64,000 nt of DNA from Gongronella butleri (Eukaryota > Mucoromycota > Mucoromycetes > Mucorales > Cunninghamellaceae), in the NCBI GenBank assembly GCA_025201375.1, contig JAIWZP010000011.1:496001-560000 (forward strand). Reading direction: 5' to 3'. The position numbers and the translations under genes are program-made. Numbering within the stretch: the first letter of the stretch is position 1; each line of letters opens with the position of its first letter. The notes under the pieces are model-generated. The model saw nothing but the letters and a program-made list of their open reading frames with translations, ran no database searches and had not been told where the DNA came from. Positions 1 through 11,098 of this stretch are shown here, one piece after another.

Positions 1-565
1 AGCTGCCCACTAAAACAACCCCATTTTATCAATGCGCCATCATCAGGGGCCATATCCTCCAGCAACTGTGGTCAGACGGATCGATAAAATCGGAGTTTGG
101 GGCCATTTTCTCGTCGTGGCCGCTTTTTCTTTTCTTAGTTCTCCTTACTTTTGTTCTCCTCACTTTACCGTCCATGACTGAACGCCGTCCTGCTGTGCCT
201 CCAGAAATTGTTTTACAGTTTACCTGCCCGCTGATGGAAACTGCGTCAAGGGATGAATCATAGCCCATGGCTCAGGGCGGGCTCACAACGGCTGGTCTTA
301 TTCTGCGACCTAATTTCAGATGGCCAATGCAGTCGCAGACATCCATCCCGTCCTCATCCGCATCCACATCGCCCGCATCCACCCCATCCGCTTGCACATC
401 CACGTTGTCTCAAAAAGCGCGCGTTGCGTTCCCGTCATCTACACCCGTCCCATCCGCTTTTTCATTGTTGGAAGTGACTACGCGGCCACAGACGCGTTTC
501 TGTTTTCCATTCATCTTGCCATCTGCTTGGTCGAGCCCGCTCAAAAATAGCTGCATCGCATTTAG
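1..565. other. Non-genic start of window with an R3-like remnant
   Basis: I see no convincing gene here. Positions about 470-585 weakly resemble the R3 dispersed repeat found at 32.8 kb and 39.9 kb: a stretch ending in CATTCATCT, a GCTCAAAAATAGCTG-like block and a terminal AATTTGCAAC block occur in the same order. Positions 340-470 are a CCATCC/CATCCG-rich simple sequence that stays open in several frames. Those open frames have no recognisable protein content. Confidence 0.4.
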
Positions 566-885
566 CGCAAATTTGCAACAACCGATTGGACAATCTCCGG
601 TGACCCACGAGCAAGCACCTTGCCTAATGTCGCCGTGGCCCGAATCGTGGACGCAAAATCAGGTGCATCGCGCAACTATCTCAGCCAACGCGGCGCGGCA
701 GCGTCACTTGTTCAAACACGGGTCCACCGACAAGAAAAAAGAACGGCGCGTGCCATTGTCAAGGCAAGTTGGGAGGGAAAATGCGCCAATCATGTTGCCA
801 TCATCTCCTTGGATAAGAAGGTAAAAAAAAAAAAAGTCAAAGGCGAGAGGGGAAGACTCAGATCGTGGTCTCACCATGGCGTGTT

Positions 886-918
<33 letters not shown>

Positions 919-1164
919 AACGAGCCTCTTTTTCAAGGTAGTCCATCCATGGTCTTGCCCGCTCAAGGCTCATTGTACGTCTTGGAGGACATCTTGACTG
1001 GCAGGGCGGTCAAGCGATATTATGCTAAGGATGTTTACAAGGCACTGGGCTTCAGTGAACAATCATCCATGGCGCTGCCCAAAATCGGCTTCCACAAGAT
1101 CTACAAGCAATGCAAGTTCCTGGATATGAAGGGTCGTCACATCAAGGTAGTGCGAACCCAATGA
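566..1164 (+). CDS. Unidentified spliced coding segment (5' end not found)
   Basis: Two exon-like blocks join in phase. The first is open from 566 to 820 and ends at a GTAAAA donor. The second begins at 919 after a T-rich tract and ACAG, and stays open to a TGA at 1162-1164. The joined peptide is about 165 residues with ordinary composition (for example YVLEDILTGRAVKRYYAKD in the second block) and ends RHIKVVRTQ. A donor at 1147 could instead extend it downstream. I do not recognise the family, and there is no good start codon in frame, so the 5' part is missing or lies in the repeat-like sequence before it. It could be a relic of a mobile element. Confidence 0.35.
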
Positions 1165-1469
1165 GCGGCTGCGCCTTTCCATCTCCCTGCTATCCCCTCA
1201 CCCACCCATCATCTTATCGCCTTTTCTTTCTTTGCCCCGTCTCTGCATCATTGGCAGCACCTCTATTCCCTGTTCTCTTTTTTCTTTCATTCATTTCTTT
1301 GAGCCAGTGGCTACATGTCTTGCAATCATTGGCAGTCTATGATTTCCCTTCGTATTCCCCCCTCTTCCCCATTCTCCCCTCTCTGTTTCCCCCATCTCCT
1401 TCCTATCAGCATTCACTTAGCCTTTTTTCCTTGAGCACGACGATTTTTAAAAAATAAAAAATAAAAAAG

Positions 1470-1730
1470 GCTCACTATCTCTAATCTTCCTCACACACCT
1501 TTCGGTTCTGGTGGCCCTGGTCGCACGTCGCACGTCGCTATCTACGCTGACAATGGCATGATGGTCGAAGCTCAAACGTAAATTAACAAAAAGTGCAATT
1601 TTTATGCGATCGATCGCAGTTTCTGACCTTTTTGCTTTACTTCAACTCCGACAGCCGGGACATTCCCGCTGGTACGCACGCCGTTTGCTTCAAAAACGCG
1701 GTCCCCTACGTCGTCCGCTTCCGCAAGTAA
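1470..1730 (+). CDS. C-terminal exons of a possible NlpC/P60-like protein (partial)
   Basis: Two short exons splice in phase: 1470-1577 (donor GTAAAT) and 1655-1730 (acceptor CTCCGACAG, stop TAA 1728-1730). The product contains GRTSHVAIYADNGMMVEA followed by RDIPAGTHAVCFKNAVPYVV and ends RFRK. The SHVAIYADNGMMVEA stretch matches the form of the conserved histidine motif of NlpC/P60 peptidases (GHVGIYxGNGxMIxA type), which act on peptidoglycan-type peptides in bacteria and occur in some fungi. The family's catalytic cysteine should lie upstream, but no exon carrying it can be found between 1165 and 1469. The gene is therefore truncated, has an undetected first exon, or is decaying. Family assignment rests on one motif only. 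Confidence 0.42.
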
Positions 1731-2185
1731 GGAAAATTTCTGATTTTCGTGTAGTAATACAAAAACCGCCCGTGTTTATCATTTGCGTTGCATGATTCGG
1801 CCCTCGTAGTACATAATTGCATGAATTGACGCGGTATGACGCGCTTAAAACGCGCCAAAACGTGTGTTGTGTAGCTCGCGGACGCGAAAAATCTCAAAAA
1901 CGAACATTTCGCGCCATTTTCACCTTTTTTTCAGTATCCCATGATAAAACGCCCATTCCATGCTTACCAGGCCGTTGCTCTTTTTCTAGGACCCGCGCAG
2001 TCCATCGAGAAAAGGGGCCACGTTGATGTCGCAGGGACGATGAGAGGGCGGGATGAAACGAGTTGCCTTTTTGGGAATCATTGGTCGTACAAAAAAGGTC
2101 GAAAGCCGAGACGAGACTTTTTTTTTTGTCGTCTCCCTTCGTTCCCTCTTTTTTTTTTTTTTTGCCTTTTGCTCGGTTTGCATGC
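1731..2185. other. Leader and promoter region of the CSC1-type gene
   Basis: No gene seen. The last 75 bases before the CSC1-type start codon contain two T tracts (2109-2119 and 2149-2163) typical of leaders in this genome. GC-containing words such as GACGCG and AAAACGCGCC recur between 1830 and 1870. Confidence 0.5.
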
Positions 2186-5100
2186 ATGGAGTATAGCAAT
2201 AGTAGCGTCTTGAACTTCCCAATCACATTTTGTCCGGGGATATTTGCGTGCAACAACACGCGTGGGCTGCCTGTATACAATGCCAAGCAGCCGACGGGTA
2301 TGCCAGTGCAGCTGGCTCTGTGTAGCATAGCTGGCTTGGCGTGCTTCATTCTGTTTTGCTTTTTGCGCGTGCGGTGAGTCGACGTTCTAGAGACGAGTGC
2401 ATCCAATTGTGTGTGCTTATCCGTCTTGCCTCTTTTGTTCTCTGTTTCTAGGTGGCCCGCCATGTATGCGCCTCGTTTGAACATGAAAAAGTAAGAATCT
2501 TTTGCGTTTTGCTCCCTTTTTTTACGTTTTTACTGATTTTCGCTCATTGTAGACACGCACCTCAGCCATTGCCCAATTCGTTCCTTGGATGGATTGTGCC
2601 CGTGTTGCGTACGCCACACGCGGTTGTGTTGGAGAAGGTCGGCTTGGATGCCGTCGTGGTAAAAATTGCAAAATAGGCGGAGACGCGCAGCGTGGCTCGT
2701 GTCTCACCATCTCATCTCCTTTTTTTTTTATTATGTGAATTGCGCGATATTTAGATGCTGCAATTCCTGCTGATGGCGGCCAAGCTGTTTGGGCTATGCG
2801 GGTTCTTTGGCACGGTGGTGTTGTATCCGATCAGCCGGATGGGCGGCGATCTTTGGAATGGGACGAATCCGAACGCAACGGAGCCTGAGCCGGCGCCGCA
2901 CGTATGGATGTACAACAGCGGGCTGCAGCAATCCAATTCGTTTTTGTGGGTGTATCTGTTTTTTACGTATTTCTTCTGCTTGGCCACCTTTTATTTCACG
3001 TTTCTCAATTACCGCGACTATGTGCGCATCCGCCAGCAATTCATGCTCAAGATTGGCCTGTCGATTCCGTCGCGTACGGTGCTCGTCACGGGCATCCCGC
3101 CGTCGTTGCGCTCCGACCAGAAGCTCGCCGAGTATTTTGAGAAATTGGGGATTGGCGTTGTCGAGTCTGTGCACATCATCCGACACGTGCACCGCCTGCT
3201 GGACCTCATCAAGGACCGCTCGAGGTATTTGCGCTATTTGGAGCGTGCATATACCAGCTTTTGGGGCAATCCTTGCTACGACCCGACGTACAATCCAGAT
3301 GCGCTCCTTTCCGAGGCCGAGTGCGATCAGCAATTACACGCGCTGAGCTGGTCAACCACAAGCTCCATCCGCCAGCTGCACAAGAAGCACCCGAAAAGCA
3401 ACCAATATGGCGCCACCACCCTTGGTGCAGCCGCCGCCTTTGCCAATGCCGTCTCTGCCGCCAAAAAGCAGCCCGCTGACCAGCGCCAGTCGTCCTCGTC
3501 ATCCTCGCCCACCCTGTCGGAAGATGAAGACGATGGCGCGCCCGTGGACGCGTCTGCTCCTCTCCTCCCAACTCATAACAGCGGCAAAAAGAAGAAAAAC
3601 AAAAGCAGCCGTGCATCATCGACGTCGTCGTCATCATCCGTTCATGGCCCGCCCCGCCCTCTCGCCAAGGATGGTTTCCTCGGCGTCGTCGGCAAGCACG
3701 TCGATGCAATTCAATACTTTACGGACAAATTCAACGAGGCAGACACCATGGTTGTCAAGGCTCGCAAGTATGGCAAGTTCCTTCCCACCAGCGTCGGCTT
3801 TGTCACCTTTGAACAGCCAATGAGCGCCGTAAGAAGTCGTCAAAAAAAAAAAAAAGGAGAAAAAAAGGAGCTGATTTTTTTTTTTTTTTTTTTGGTTTTT
3901 GTTGTTGTTTTGGATAGTCTTTGGCGGCGCAAGTGCTGATTGACTCGACACCGTTCCGCCTGAACGCGCAATTGGCCCCCGAGCCGCGTGACGTGATCTG
4001 GGAGAACATTGCGATGCACGGGCGCGAGCGATACATCCGCAAGGTGCTGATGTTTGGCATCCTGATTGTGCTTGCTGTCTTTTGGGTGGTGCCCATCTCC
4101 ATCTTCTCGGCGCTGACCAGTGAGAGCTCGCTGCGCAGCTACTTCCCATGGCTCATGGATCTTGCCGAGAAGAACAAGATCTTGCAGCAGATCATCCAGT
4201 ACTTTTTGCCCACGCTCAGTGTCGTGATCTTCATGGCCATCCTGCCAATGATCTTGAATGGTAAGAAATCAGCATCAAGGGGGGCCATCTCTGACCTTTT
4301 TTTTTTTTTTTTTTTTTTTTTTTTGCCTCTTTTTCCATTTTGGCAGGATTGAGCATTATTGAGGGCTTCCCGACTCGTAGCGAGGCCGAAGAATCCACGT
4401 TCAGCAAGCAAGTTCCCGCCGAAAAAAAAGAGTCGTGATGGCGTGCAAGCGCGTCTAACCACCCGATTTTTCTTTTTTTTTTTTTTTTGCAGATACTTCT
4501 TTTTTCTGCTTGTGAACGTTTTGCTCATTTTCTCAATTTCCAGCGCGCTGTTCAAGACGCTGACGGATATTCTGGAGGACCCGACGGAGCTTGCCAACAT
4601 TCTTGCCACGACCCTGCCGCAGGTGTCGCCCTTTTTTGTGAATTATACCATCATCCATGGGTTTTTGATGCTGCCATTCCAATTGCTGCTGACGGGCCCT
4701 GTGATCCTGCAGGTGTTCCACCGCATCTTTACCTGCAAGACGCCACGCGATTATGCCGAGGTGCTCGCGCCGCGAATGTACAATTATGGCTGGGGTTATC
4801 CAATGCCTGTGTTCCTGTTCGTCGTCATGCTCGTGTACTCGACCGTGTCACCGCTGATTCTCGTCTTTGGAACCATCTATTTCAGCTTGTCGTATCTTGT
4901 GGTCAAGTATCAGCTGCTCTATGGTAAAAGAAGAAGAAGAAGAAAAAAAAAAAAAGGAGACGCGACGTGCCTTTTTCGGAGGAGTTTCATTGACTCGTTT
5001 CCCCCTTTTTTCTTTTTAGTCTATTTCCATCCGTATGAAGTCGCTGGTCGAATGTGGCCGCTAGTCTTTTCGCGCATCATCATTGGTCTGCTCCTGTTTG

Positions 5101-6071
5101 AGGTGCTGTCGATTGGCCTTTTTGTGCTCAACAAGGCATACACGTTGGCGGTGCTGCTTGCGCCGCTTGTGCTGCTGACGCTCATTTTCAATTTCGGCGT
5201 GGACAAGGCGTACCAACAGAGCACGCAATTTTTGCCGCTGCAATTGCTGTCGCAGCGCTTTGGCCCGCTGACCACGAGTGTGACGCGACCGCCAACGCCT
5301 GTTGCCGGCGATTCGACGCAACCCAAGGCCATTGCGTCATCGTCGTCCAATGTTGAAGCTGCTGCTGCGGACCAGGCACAACAACAGCCGCGTCAGGGTA
5401 CGCTGCGCCACCAGCCATCGACGCTTGCGCAGCGCCGACGACGCACGGTGCTGGATGAGGACGACTACGAGGCCGAATCGCGCAAATACACGGATTTCAA
5501 GGAGCCGCCCATGACGTTGCAAGAGGGGATCTTGAACACGGGCATGAAACGATACGCACACCCTGCGTACCTGGGTGTTCTCCCCCAATTGTGGCTTCCC
5601 ATCAAGTCGCGCACTCTTGCCGCGTCCCCTGGCACTAACAATACTAGTCCCAGCAAGCAGGCAGCGGCTGGCACGGACGAACAACAGCCTTTGCTCGCCT
5701 CTGCATCGTCGCCATCGCTCACCGTCCCCGTCGCCGCGCCAAAGCCCAACCAAAACGCGTCGGCTGCCGCGTTCTCATCGAGTCCCACGAATCTGTCGCC
5801 ATCGCCGTTGCATCCGGCCGCCAGCCCCGTCGCCCAGTCTTCCACGCCCCTGGCACGCTCGCCCACACAAGATGCCGGTGCGACTACCGTCGTTGCCGGC
5901 CTTCCCGCGCTCGACGAAGGAGGCAATCCCGTCCACCCCATCCAAATAGATGACGACACCGAGGAATTGGACGATTCCAGCCTGGAAGAAGACGATACCA
6001 CCACCTATTATCACCACCCTGAGAGACGCGTGTCAAAATCGCTCTTGAGCCGCTCCGCTGGCACTGCGTAA
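2186..6071 (+). CDS. CSC1/OSCA-family (RSN1/PHM7/TMEM63) cation channel
   Basis: Predicted 1097-residue polytopic membrane protein of the DUF221/CSC1 family, whose members are osmosensitive calcium-permeable channels or lipid scramblases. Exons are 2186-2373, 2452-2490, 2553-2658, 2755-3828, 3918-4260, 4347-4407, 4493-4923 and 5020-6071; phase is kept at all seven junctions. The N-terminus shows a first membrane span, then LPNSFLGWIVPVLR and VLEKVGLDAVVMLQF, as expected for the RSN1_TM region, with two more spans. A cytosolic loop starting SRTVLVTGIPPSLR is interrupted by Ser/Lys-rich low-complexity sequence. The 7TM block includes IIEGFPTRSEAEESTFSKYF and HPYEVAGRMWP. The long tail ends after a GMKRYAHPAYLGVLPQLWLP segment like the family's C-terminal extension. 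The sixth intron uses a GC donor (GCAAGT at 4408). The start follows a T-rich leader; an out-of-frame ATG lies 4 nt upstream. Confidence 0.93.
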
Positions 6072-6261
6072 ATGACGGAATGTCAACAAAAATACCTCTT
6101 TTCTTTATTTACTGCCTTTTATCGTCTCGCGCATTCGATTGATGCCCCAAGTTTATTAAAAAAAAATATCATAAGGGTCTGCCCTCTTTCGAAAAATCTA
6201 ATGATTGATCTTATCGCTTTGACTTTTTCACGCTTTCTATTATGATACAGCACGATAGGCA
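6072..6261. other. 3' flank of the CSC1-type gene
   Basis: T-rich sequence following the stop codon, then entry into repeat R1. No gene seen. Confidence 0.4.
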
Positions 6262-7120
6262 CGTTAATCTCGAGAATTCTCAAGACTGAGTGATCCAATT
6301 TGCGAAAAGACTTGGAATCATCGGCGCCTTGAGTCGACTATACACTGGTCTAAATTTGGAGCCATTTGGTCAGGCTCATCGGGAGGAACGCGTAAAATAT
6401 AGTTGGGCGCTTGATTTTCACTAGTAAATACGAATCCCGAGATTTCTCAGGACTGAGTGATCCAATTCGCAAAAAACATTAACACCGTTAAAGAACGGGG
6501 TTTACCATTAACTGGTCCAAATTTGAGACCAGATGAGCGAATTTCTGATGAAGCGTCCGTTTCATAGGCGTAAGTGAGGTACGATCAGCACCACTTGGTC
6601 TCGTACAGCGGCAACGGCTGAGCGCCCCGACACGAGAGTCACCTCAAATGAATCAGCGGGTAAACGCGGTAAAAACGCTTGTGTTTTGGGAATATCGCGT
6701 CGAGTTTTTGGCGAGTTAGCCTTTAGGGATCGTTTTGAGCCTGGTTTGACCCTGAATTTATGAAATGTGCATTTTCTCAGGACTTGGTGATCCGATCTCT
6801 GAAAAAACTTGACATCGCGGGATTTTTGTGGTCAGCATCCTCTAGCTCAAATATAGGGCCCGATGAACAAGAACTGGAGGACGCGCTCAGCAAAAAGGGG
6901 GGTAAGGGTTTGTCCATTTTTGTGGCGTACGCGACAACGGCCCAGTGTATCGACGCGCGAGTCACCTCAAATAAATCAGCGAGCAAACGCGTTAAAAGCG
7001 CTTGTGGTCTGAAGAGATCGCGTTGAGATCTTGGCCACTTGGTGCGCAATGACTCTGAAAACTCGCATTTTCGATATTGGTTTGGCGGAAATGTTGCTCA
7101 TTCGGCTCTGGCTGCCTGTT
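6262..7120 (+). repeat. Dispersed repeat R1, copy A
   Basis: Shares long collinear blocks with 39035-39870 (copy B): CTGAGTGATCCAATT with a following GAAAA tract, CACTGGTCTAAATTTGGAGCC, AACGCGTAAAATATAGTT, TTTCATAGGCGTAAG, GCATCCTCTAGCTCAAATATAG and CGACGCGCGAGTCA. The unit is itself internally repeated: the CTGAGTGATCC module occurs near 6285, 6450 and 6785, and the module containing ACGCG...AAAGCGCTTGTG...GATCGCGT occurs twice (about 6660-6700 and 6985-7025). No plausible protein is encoded. Identity was judged by eye. Confidence 0.8.
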
Positions 7121-8290
7121 CATATTCAGAAATTTGAGCTTCCACAAGCCTGAATCAGTATCTCAGTGTACGGCTATGAAAGATATTATAAACGCTCTAC
7201 AACGAAAGCTAAATTTCTTCGGATTCCACGAGGTGATAGAAAAATATCACGTTGTAGTGCTGGGGCTCTGAAGCGTCTTGAACACGCGACCAATGGACCA
7301 CAGCACGCCTTTCTTTGTGATTAGCTGCACATGTTTGGCGCGAAGGTTTTTTTCATTTTGGTTCAGGCCGCTCGGACGCGAGGTTGCGGGCTGGCCGCGG
7401 TCTCAAAATTGCCAATTTTATGACACGCGCGTTGCCCTGCGTGTCTACTGACGCGCTTGCGTGCTTAAACAAAAACATTGCACGACTTTTACTGTTTTTG
7501 CGCACAAAAAAAAGTCAATAGGTTGCATTGACGCGCCAGATGTTGCAACATCGTGATATATGCACTACCTGCCATTTAGACCCCCTCTAAATGGCATTTT
7601 GGTTGCCTCGGAAGAAGCTCTGTATCAGTTTTTGATAAGAAAAGTGCATTGGCGTCATCTAGGGCCTGCAAAAGGCCGATTGGGCGCATTGACTGTCATT
7701 TTTTTTTTTTGAAATTGAGCGCGACAGAGCGATCCCTGCAGGTTGCAATCAAGATGACATTTTACCAACGGGGCCGGTGGCTGGTGCGTGCGTGACGTGA
7801 CCTCATCCATCGGCAAAGGAGGAGGCAGGGGTTGGCCCCTTTTGTCCACGCAATCCTGTGGTCGACTCTCCTTTTTTTTTTTTTTTTATCATGGGATGAA
7901 ATTGATTAAGATCCCTGTTGACTTTTATGGCCAAATGAGCCCCTAAAAATTGAACATTTTTCATTACTTTCACGGATGATAGAGAGAGTGTGCCCTAAGG
8001 GGCTGCGGCATTCTCGGAAAACTTTTTTTAAGCTTGTTCGTTCAAAATGAATGCGATAGAACAAAGTCCAGGGGTGGTTAGGCAAGCCCATTTCAGCGCA
8101 AAGAGGCAACAACGTGATCACGTCCAAAGTAAAATTCATTTTATTGCGATAGAGTGGCCCATTGAACCCACCTCCTCCGTTTGCAGTCTTTTTTTTTCGA
8201 ACGTCCCCTGTCTGTGTTTTTTTTCTTGTTTTTGCTTTCTTTCATTTGTTCTTTTTTGTTCTTTTCGTCACTTTTCATCATTATAGCGAG
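7121..8290. other. Intergenic, no gene recognised
   Basis: I see no gene. Words rich in GACGCG and short A/T runs continue. A T tract at about 7872-7886 and a T-rich stretch at 8190-8275 precede the next start codon and look like promoter and leader sequence. The upstream ATG at 8162 would add a phenylalanine-rich N-terminus encoded only by T runs, so I did not use it. Confidence 0.5.
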
Positions 8291-10117
8291 ATGGTGCGTC
8301 CCGTGAAGAGCAAATCGGCCTCGTTAACGCATCATTTGAAGAAATGGATGCGGTGGGGCTCGGAGACGCGTGATGCTGGTGGGCATGGCGAGGCATCACG
8401 TCGACAGGGGGCAGCACGGCAGCAGCAGCAAGTTCAGAAGCAGCAGAAGAAGCAGCAACAATCGCAACAAACTCGGTCTTCAGGGCGAAATGTGGCGTCG
8501 GCAGATGCACACAAGGAGTATTATGAAGAGGATGCGTTCTCGTCGCCAATTTCGACGTGGACGCCTCGGCATATGCCGCCACATTACGCGACGGTGGAGG
8601 ATTTGCCATACTACGCAACGACGGTGCAGGGAATGGACCATTACGCGTCGAATCAGCACGTGCGCAGTCGGCCGCCGATCCCGCACGCGACCATTCCCAC
8701 ACCGTCATCGGCGCGGCACCCACAGACAAACCGTACGCGACGTATCAATTCTCTGTACGCGCCGCAATTGCCTCAAATACACCATATTTCGTCGTTTGAC
8801 CAGCTTCCAAAGTACCAGCGACAGACCATTGGCCATGTGACGTCAACATTGGGCGATTACACGCGCACATGGCCGAGACAGAGCGCGCCGCCGGCGGCAC
8901 ACTACGATGAAAACGACGACGATGATTCCGACGTTTTCGATGTCTTTCAGCCTACTCATCAGCCTTTTTTTAATCATGGACGGCGATCCATTAGCAGCTA
9001 CGCGTCGAGTGACTTGCCATTAGACCATGTCTTGCACCAATGGTGTTCATACATGGACGATGATGACGAGATGGATCACAGCGATGATGATTCGATTATC
9101 ATGCGGCCACCCATGCATGCGAAAAAGGTGGTGAAAAAGAAGCGTAGTCTGGCACCAATTGTGAATCCCGAAGTAGATGCGCATGCCTTGAAAGCCGCGT
9201 CCATGCGTGCCACCACGTCCTCATCCAATCATACGCCATTGCTTCAGCTGCGGCAGCAATGGCAAGCACATCAGCAGCAGCAGCCCGTCGCCTCGTGTGC
9301 CGTCACACTCTCCGACCCGCCTGTGCGTGCCAGCATTGCCGATGACGAGCCATTAGTGCGCTCTACGACAAAATCCTCGCCAAACACAACGCATCGGTTA
9401 TCGCGTCGGCAGCAATCTGCGTTTCAAAAGCCATTGCCGCCGCGACCGCCCTTTGACGGCGTCTTGTCGCCATCGTTTTCATTGCCAACTCGTAGCAACA
9501 CTGTTCCTGCGCCCGGGTCGTCATCGATGACGCTTGCAAGTACCACAAGCACGAACACGGGCGAAGAAGACGTGCGTCCGGCGTCAAAGATGGATTCAGA
9601 CGCGCTTTTGCGCCAATTTTACGCGACACCCATTCAACACTCGACGTTCGACTTGGATACGATGCTGCTCTTGGCCCACGGCGAGCAGTACTTGAGCGAG
9701 CGCGAAAACACGCATTGGAGCAGCGATGACGATGACGCGCACGTGCCTTATGCCTTCCATCGCTGGCCATCAAAGAGCACACCCATCCTCACCTCCGCCT
9801 ACACATCTTCCTCAACATCCACGTCCACCATCGTCCCCACATCCGCATCAACATCCACGCTGGCAGTTTCGCCGGCAACCCAACGCTACACGTCCAAACC
9901 AAATCATGGCAAACGCAACAGCCAAGATGTCTGGGTCAATGAGGTATACGAGGTACCCCCTACCCAAAAAAAAAAATAGGGAAAAATGGGGAAAAAATGG
10001 AAAACAGGAAAAAAAAGGAATGACAATTGACACTTGTTTCTTTTCTTTCTATCTTTTTTTTTTTTTTAACGCGCACAGGAGTTCCATAGAATCGTCAATA
10101 CACACGTCGTCTTTTGA
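8291..10117 (+). CDS. Unrecognised Ser/Gln-rich, probably disordered protein
   Basis: A large first exon (8291-9954 or 9960) joins a short last exon (10079-10117) and gives about 573-575 residues. The two candidate donors, GTATAC and GTACCC, keep the same frame, and the product ends EFHRIVNTHVVF. Without splicing the frame would run into a poly-lysine end at 9979. The N-terminus is basic (MVRPVKSKSASLTHHLKKW), followed by a Gln/Lys-rich segment, Tyr-rich repeats (HYATVEDLPYYATTV), two acidic DDDD clusters, and long Ser/Thr/Pro-rich stretches including SRRQQSAFQKPLPPRPP, a possible SH3-binding or regulatory motif. No catalytic or membrane domain is visible. I do not recognise a family; a lineage-specific regulatory protein is a guess. 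Codon choice is uniform, so it is likely a real gene. Confidence 0.75.
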
Positions 10118-10148
10118 TCTGCTTTGCTGCTCTCCCAAAATGAATTAA

Positions 10149-10154
10149 AATAAA
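10149..10154 (+). promoter_or_regulatory. Candidate poly(A) signal AATAAA
   Basis: AATAAA lies 31 nt after the stop codon of the preceding gene, a normal distance for eukaryotic 3' end formation. Confidence 0.45.
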
Positions 10155-10273
10155 CGACTGGCTAATTTTATGACGCAAAATGACAAAAAGCGGGGGTATC
10201 AGTGCGCAGCACGTCATACAAGGACGCGATGCAGTGGCCAATGGCGCAGCACAGTGTCCAATTGCACGCACTT

Positions 10274-10841
10274 CTATGGCGAGGCACGCTTTTGGACGGC
10301 TAGAGGCACCATGTCGTCGTCGGGGCCAATTTCGAGGTCATCCATGTCATCCATCAGAGCCTGCTGATCCATGGCGACGCGTGTACCACCCCACCGGCGT
10401 TGGTGCTCTTTGCGAGCCGCCCACGCGTAATCAAGACCAAAGGCAATGGCCAATCCGGTGCTTCCGCCCGATAAATTCGCGACAATGTCCCACACGTCAA
10501 AGGTGCGATACTAAAAATGGACGAATTGGCAATGAGAGCACGGCCCATGACCACGCCGTTGCCACACACAGAGCCATTGCCCCCAATGGATGTCTTACCG
10601 GCAAGAGCCCCTGAATGAATTCGCTGCCAATGGCCATGACAAGAAGCACACCACCCGTGAGGGCGAGATTGCGTTGAAAAGAGAGGTTCCACAGGTAGTA
10701 AATGCATATGCTGAGGATACAAAAGGTCATAAAATGCAACACCTTGTCGTTGACGTTCTCGTGCATATGAATAGGCGCAAACCCAAGCACGCCCATAAGG
10801 ATCAGCAGGAAAAAAATCACCACCAGCACCTGGAGCCTCAT
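10274..10841 (-). CDS. VanZ-like family membrane protein
   Basis: Two exons on the minus strand (10841-10599 and 10510-10274) join in phase and encode 159 residues. An N-terminal hydrophobic segment (LQVLVVIFFLLILMGVLGF) is followed by HENVNDKVLHFMTFCILSI, the conserved DKxxHFxxF-type motif of VanZ-like proteins. Further membrane spans and the family motif GSEFIQGLLP...FDVWDIVANLSG follow, with a short charged tail. VanZ itself is linked to teicoplanin resistance in bacteria. Eukaryotic VanZ-like proteins are small integral membrane proteins of unknown role, so only the family can be stated. The gene is divergent from SEC22, with 257 bp between the start codons. Confidence 0.85.
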
Positions 10842-11098
10842 GATCGTCGAAGCGCACGGCTGTAAAAGAGTGGAAAGCGTAAAGAAAGGAAGGAGCTGGA
10901 AAGAGCTGGTGGAAAAGGTGACAAAGAACAAAAAAAAAAAAAAAAGGGCGAAAGAAAGTGGAAAAGGGAGTCAAAAACGGCTTCATTTCACTCTTGAGAT
11001 TTTGCGGAGTGTGAATTCTCAAGATGCCAACACATTTGGTCGGACACGTTTGAACACCACTTCTTCTCCATCTCTCCCAATTGCCCTTTTTTCACGCC

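Noticed and set aside
8162..8290. N-terminal extension of the Ser/Gln-rich protein
   Set aside because: It would encode a Phe-rich stretch derived from T tracts in the leader; the ATG at 8291 begins normal protein sequence.
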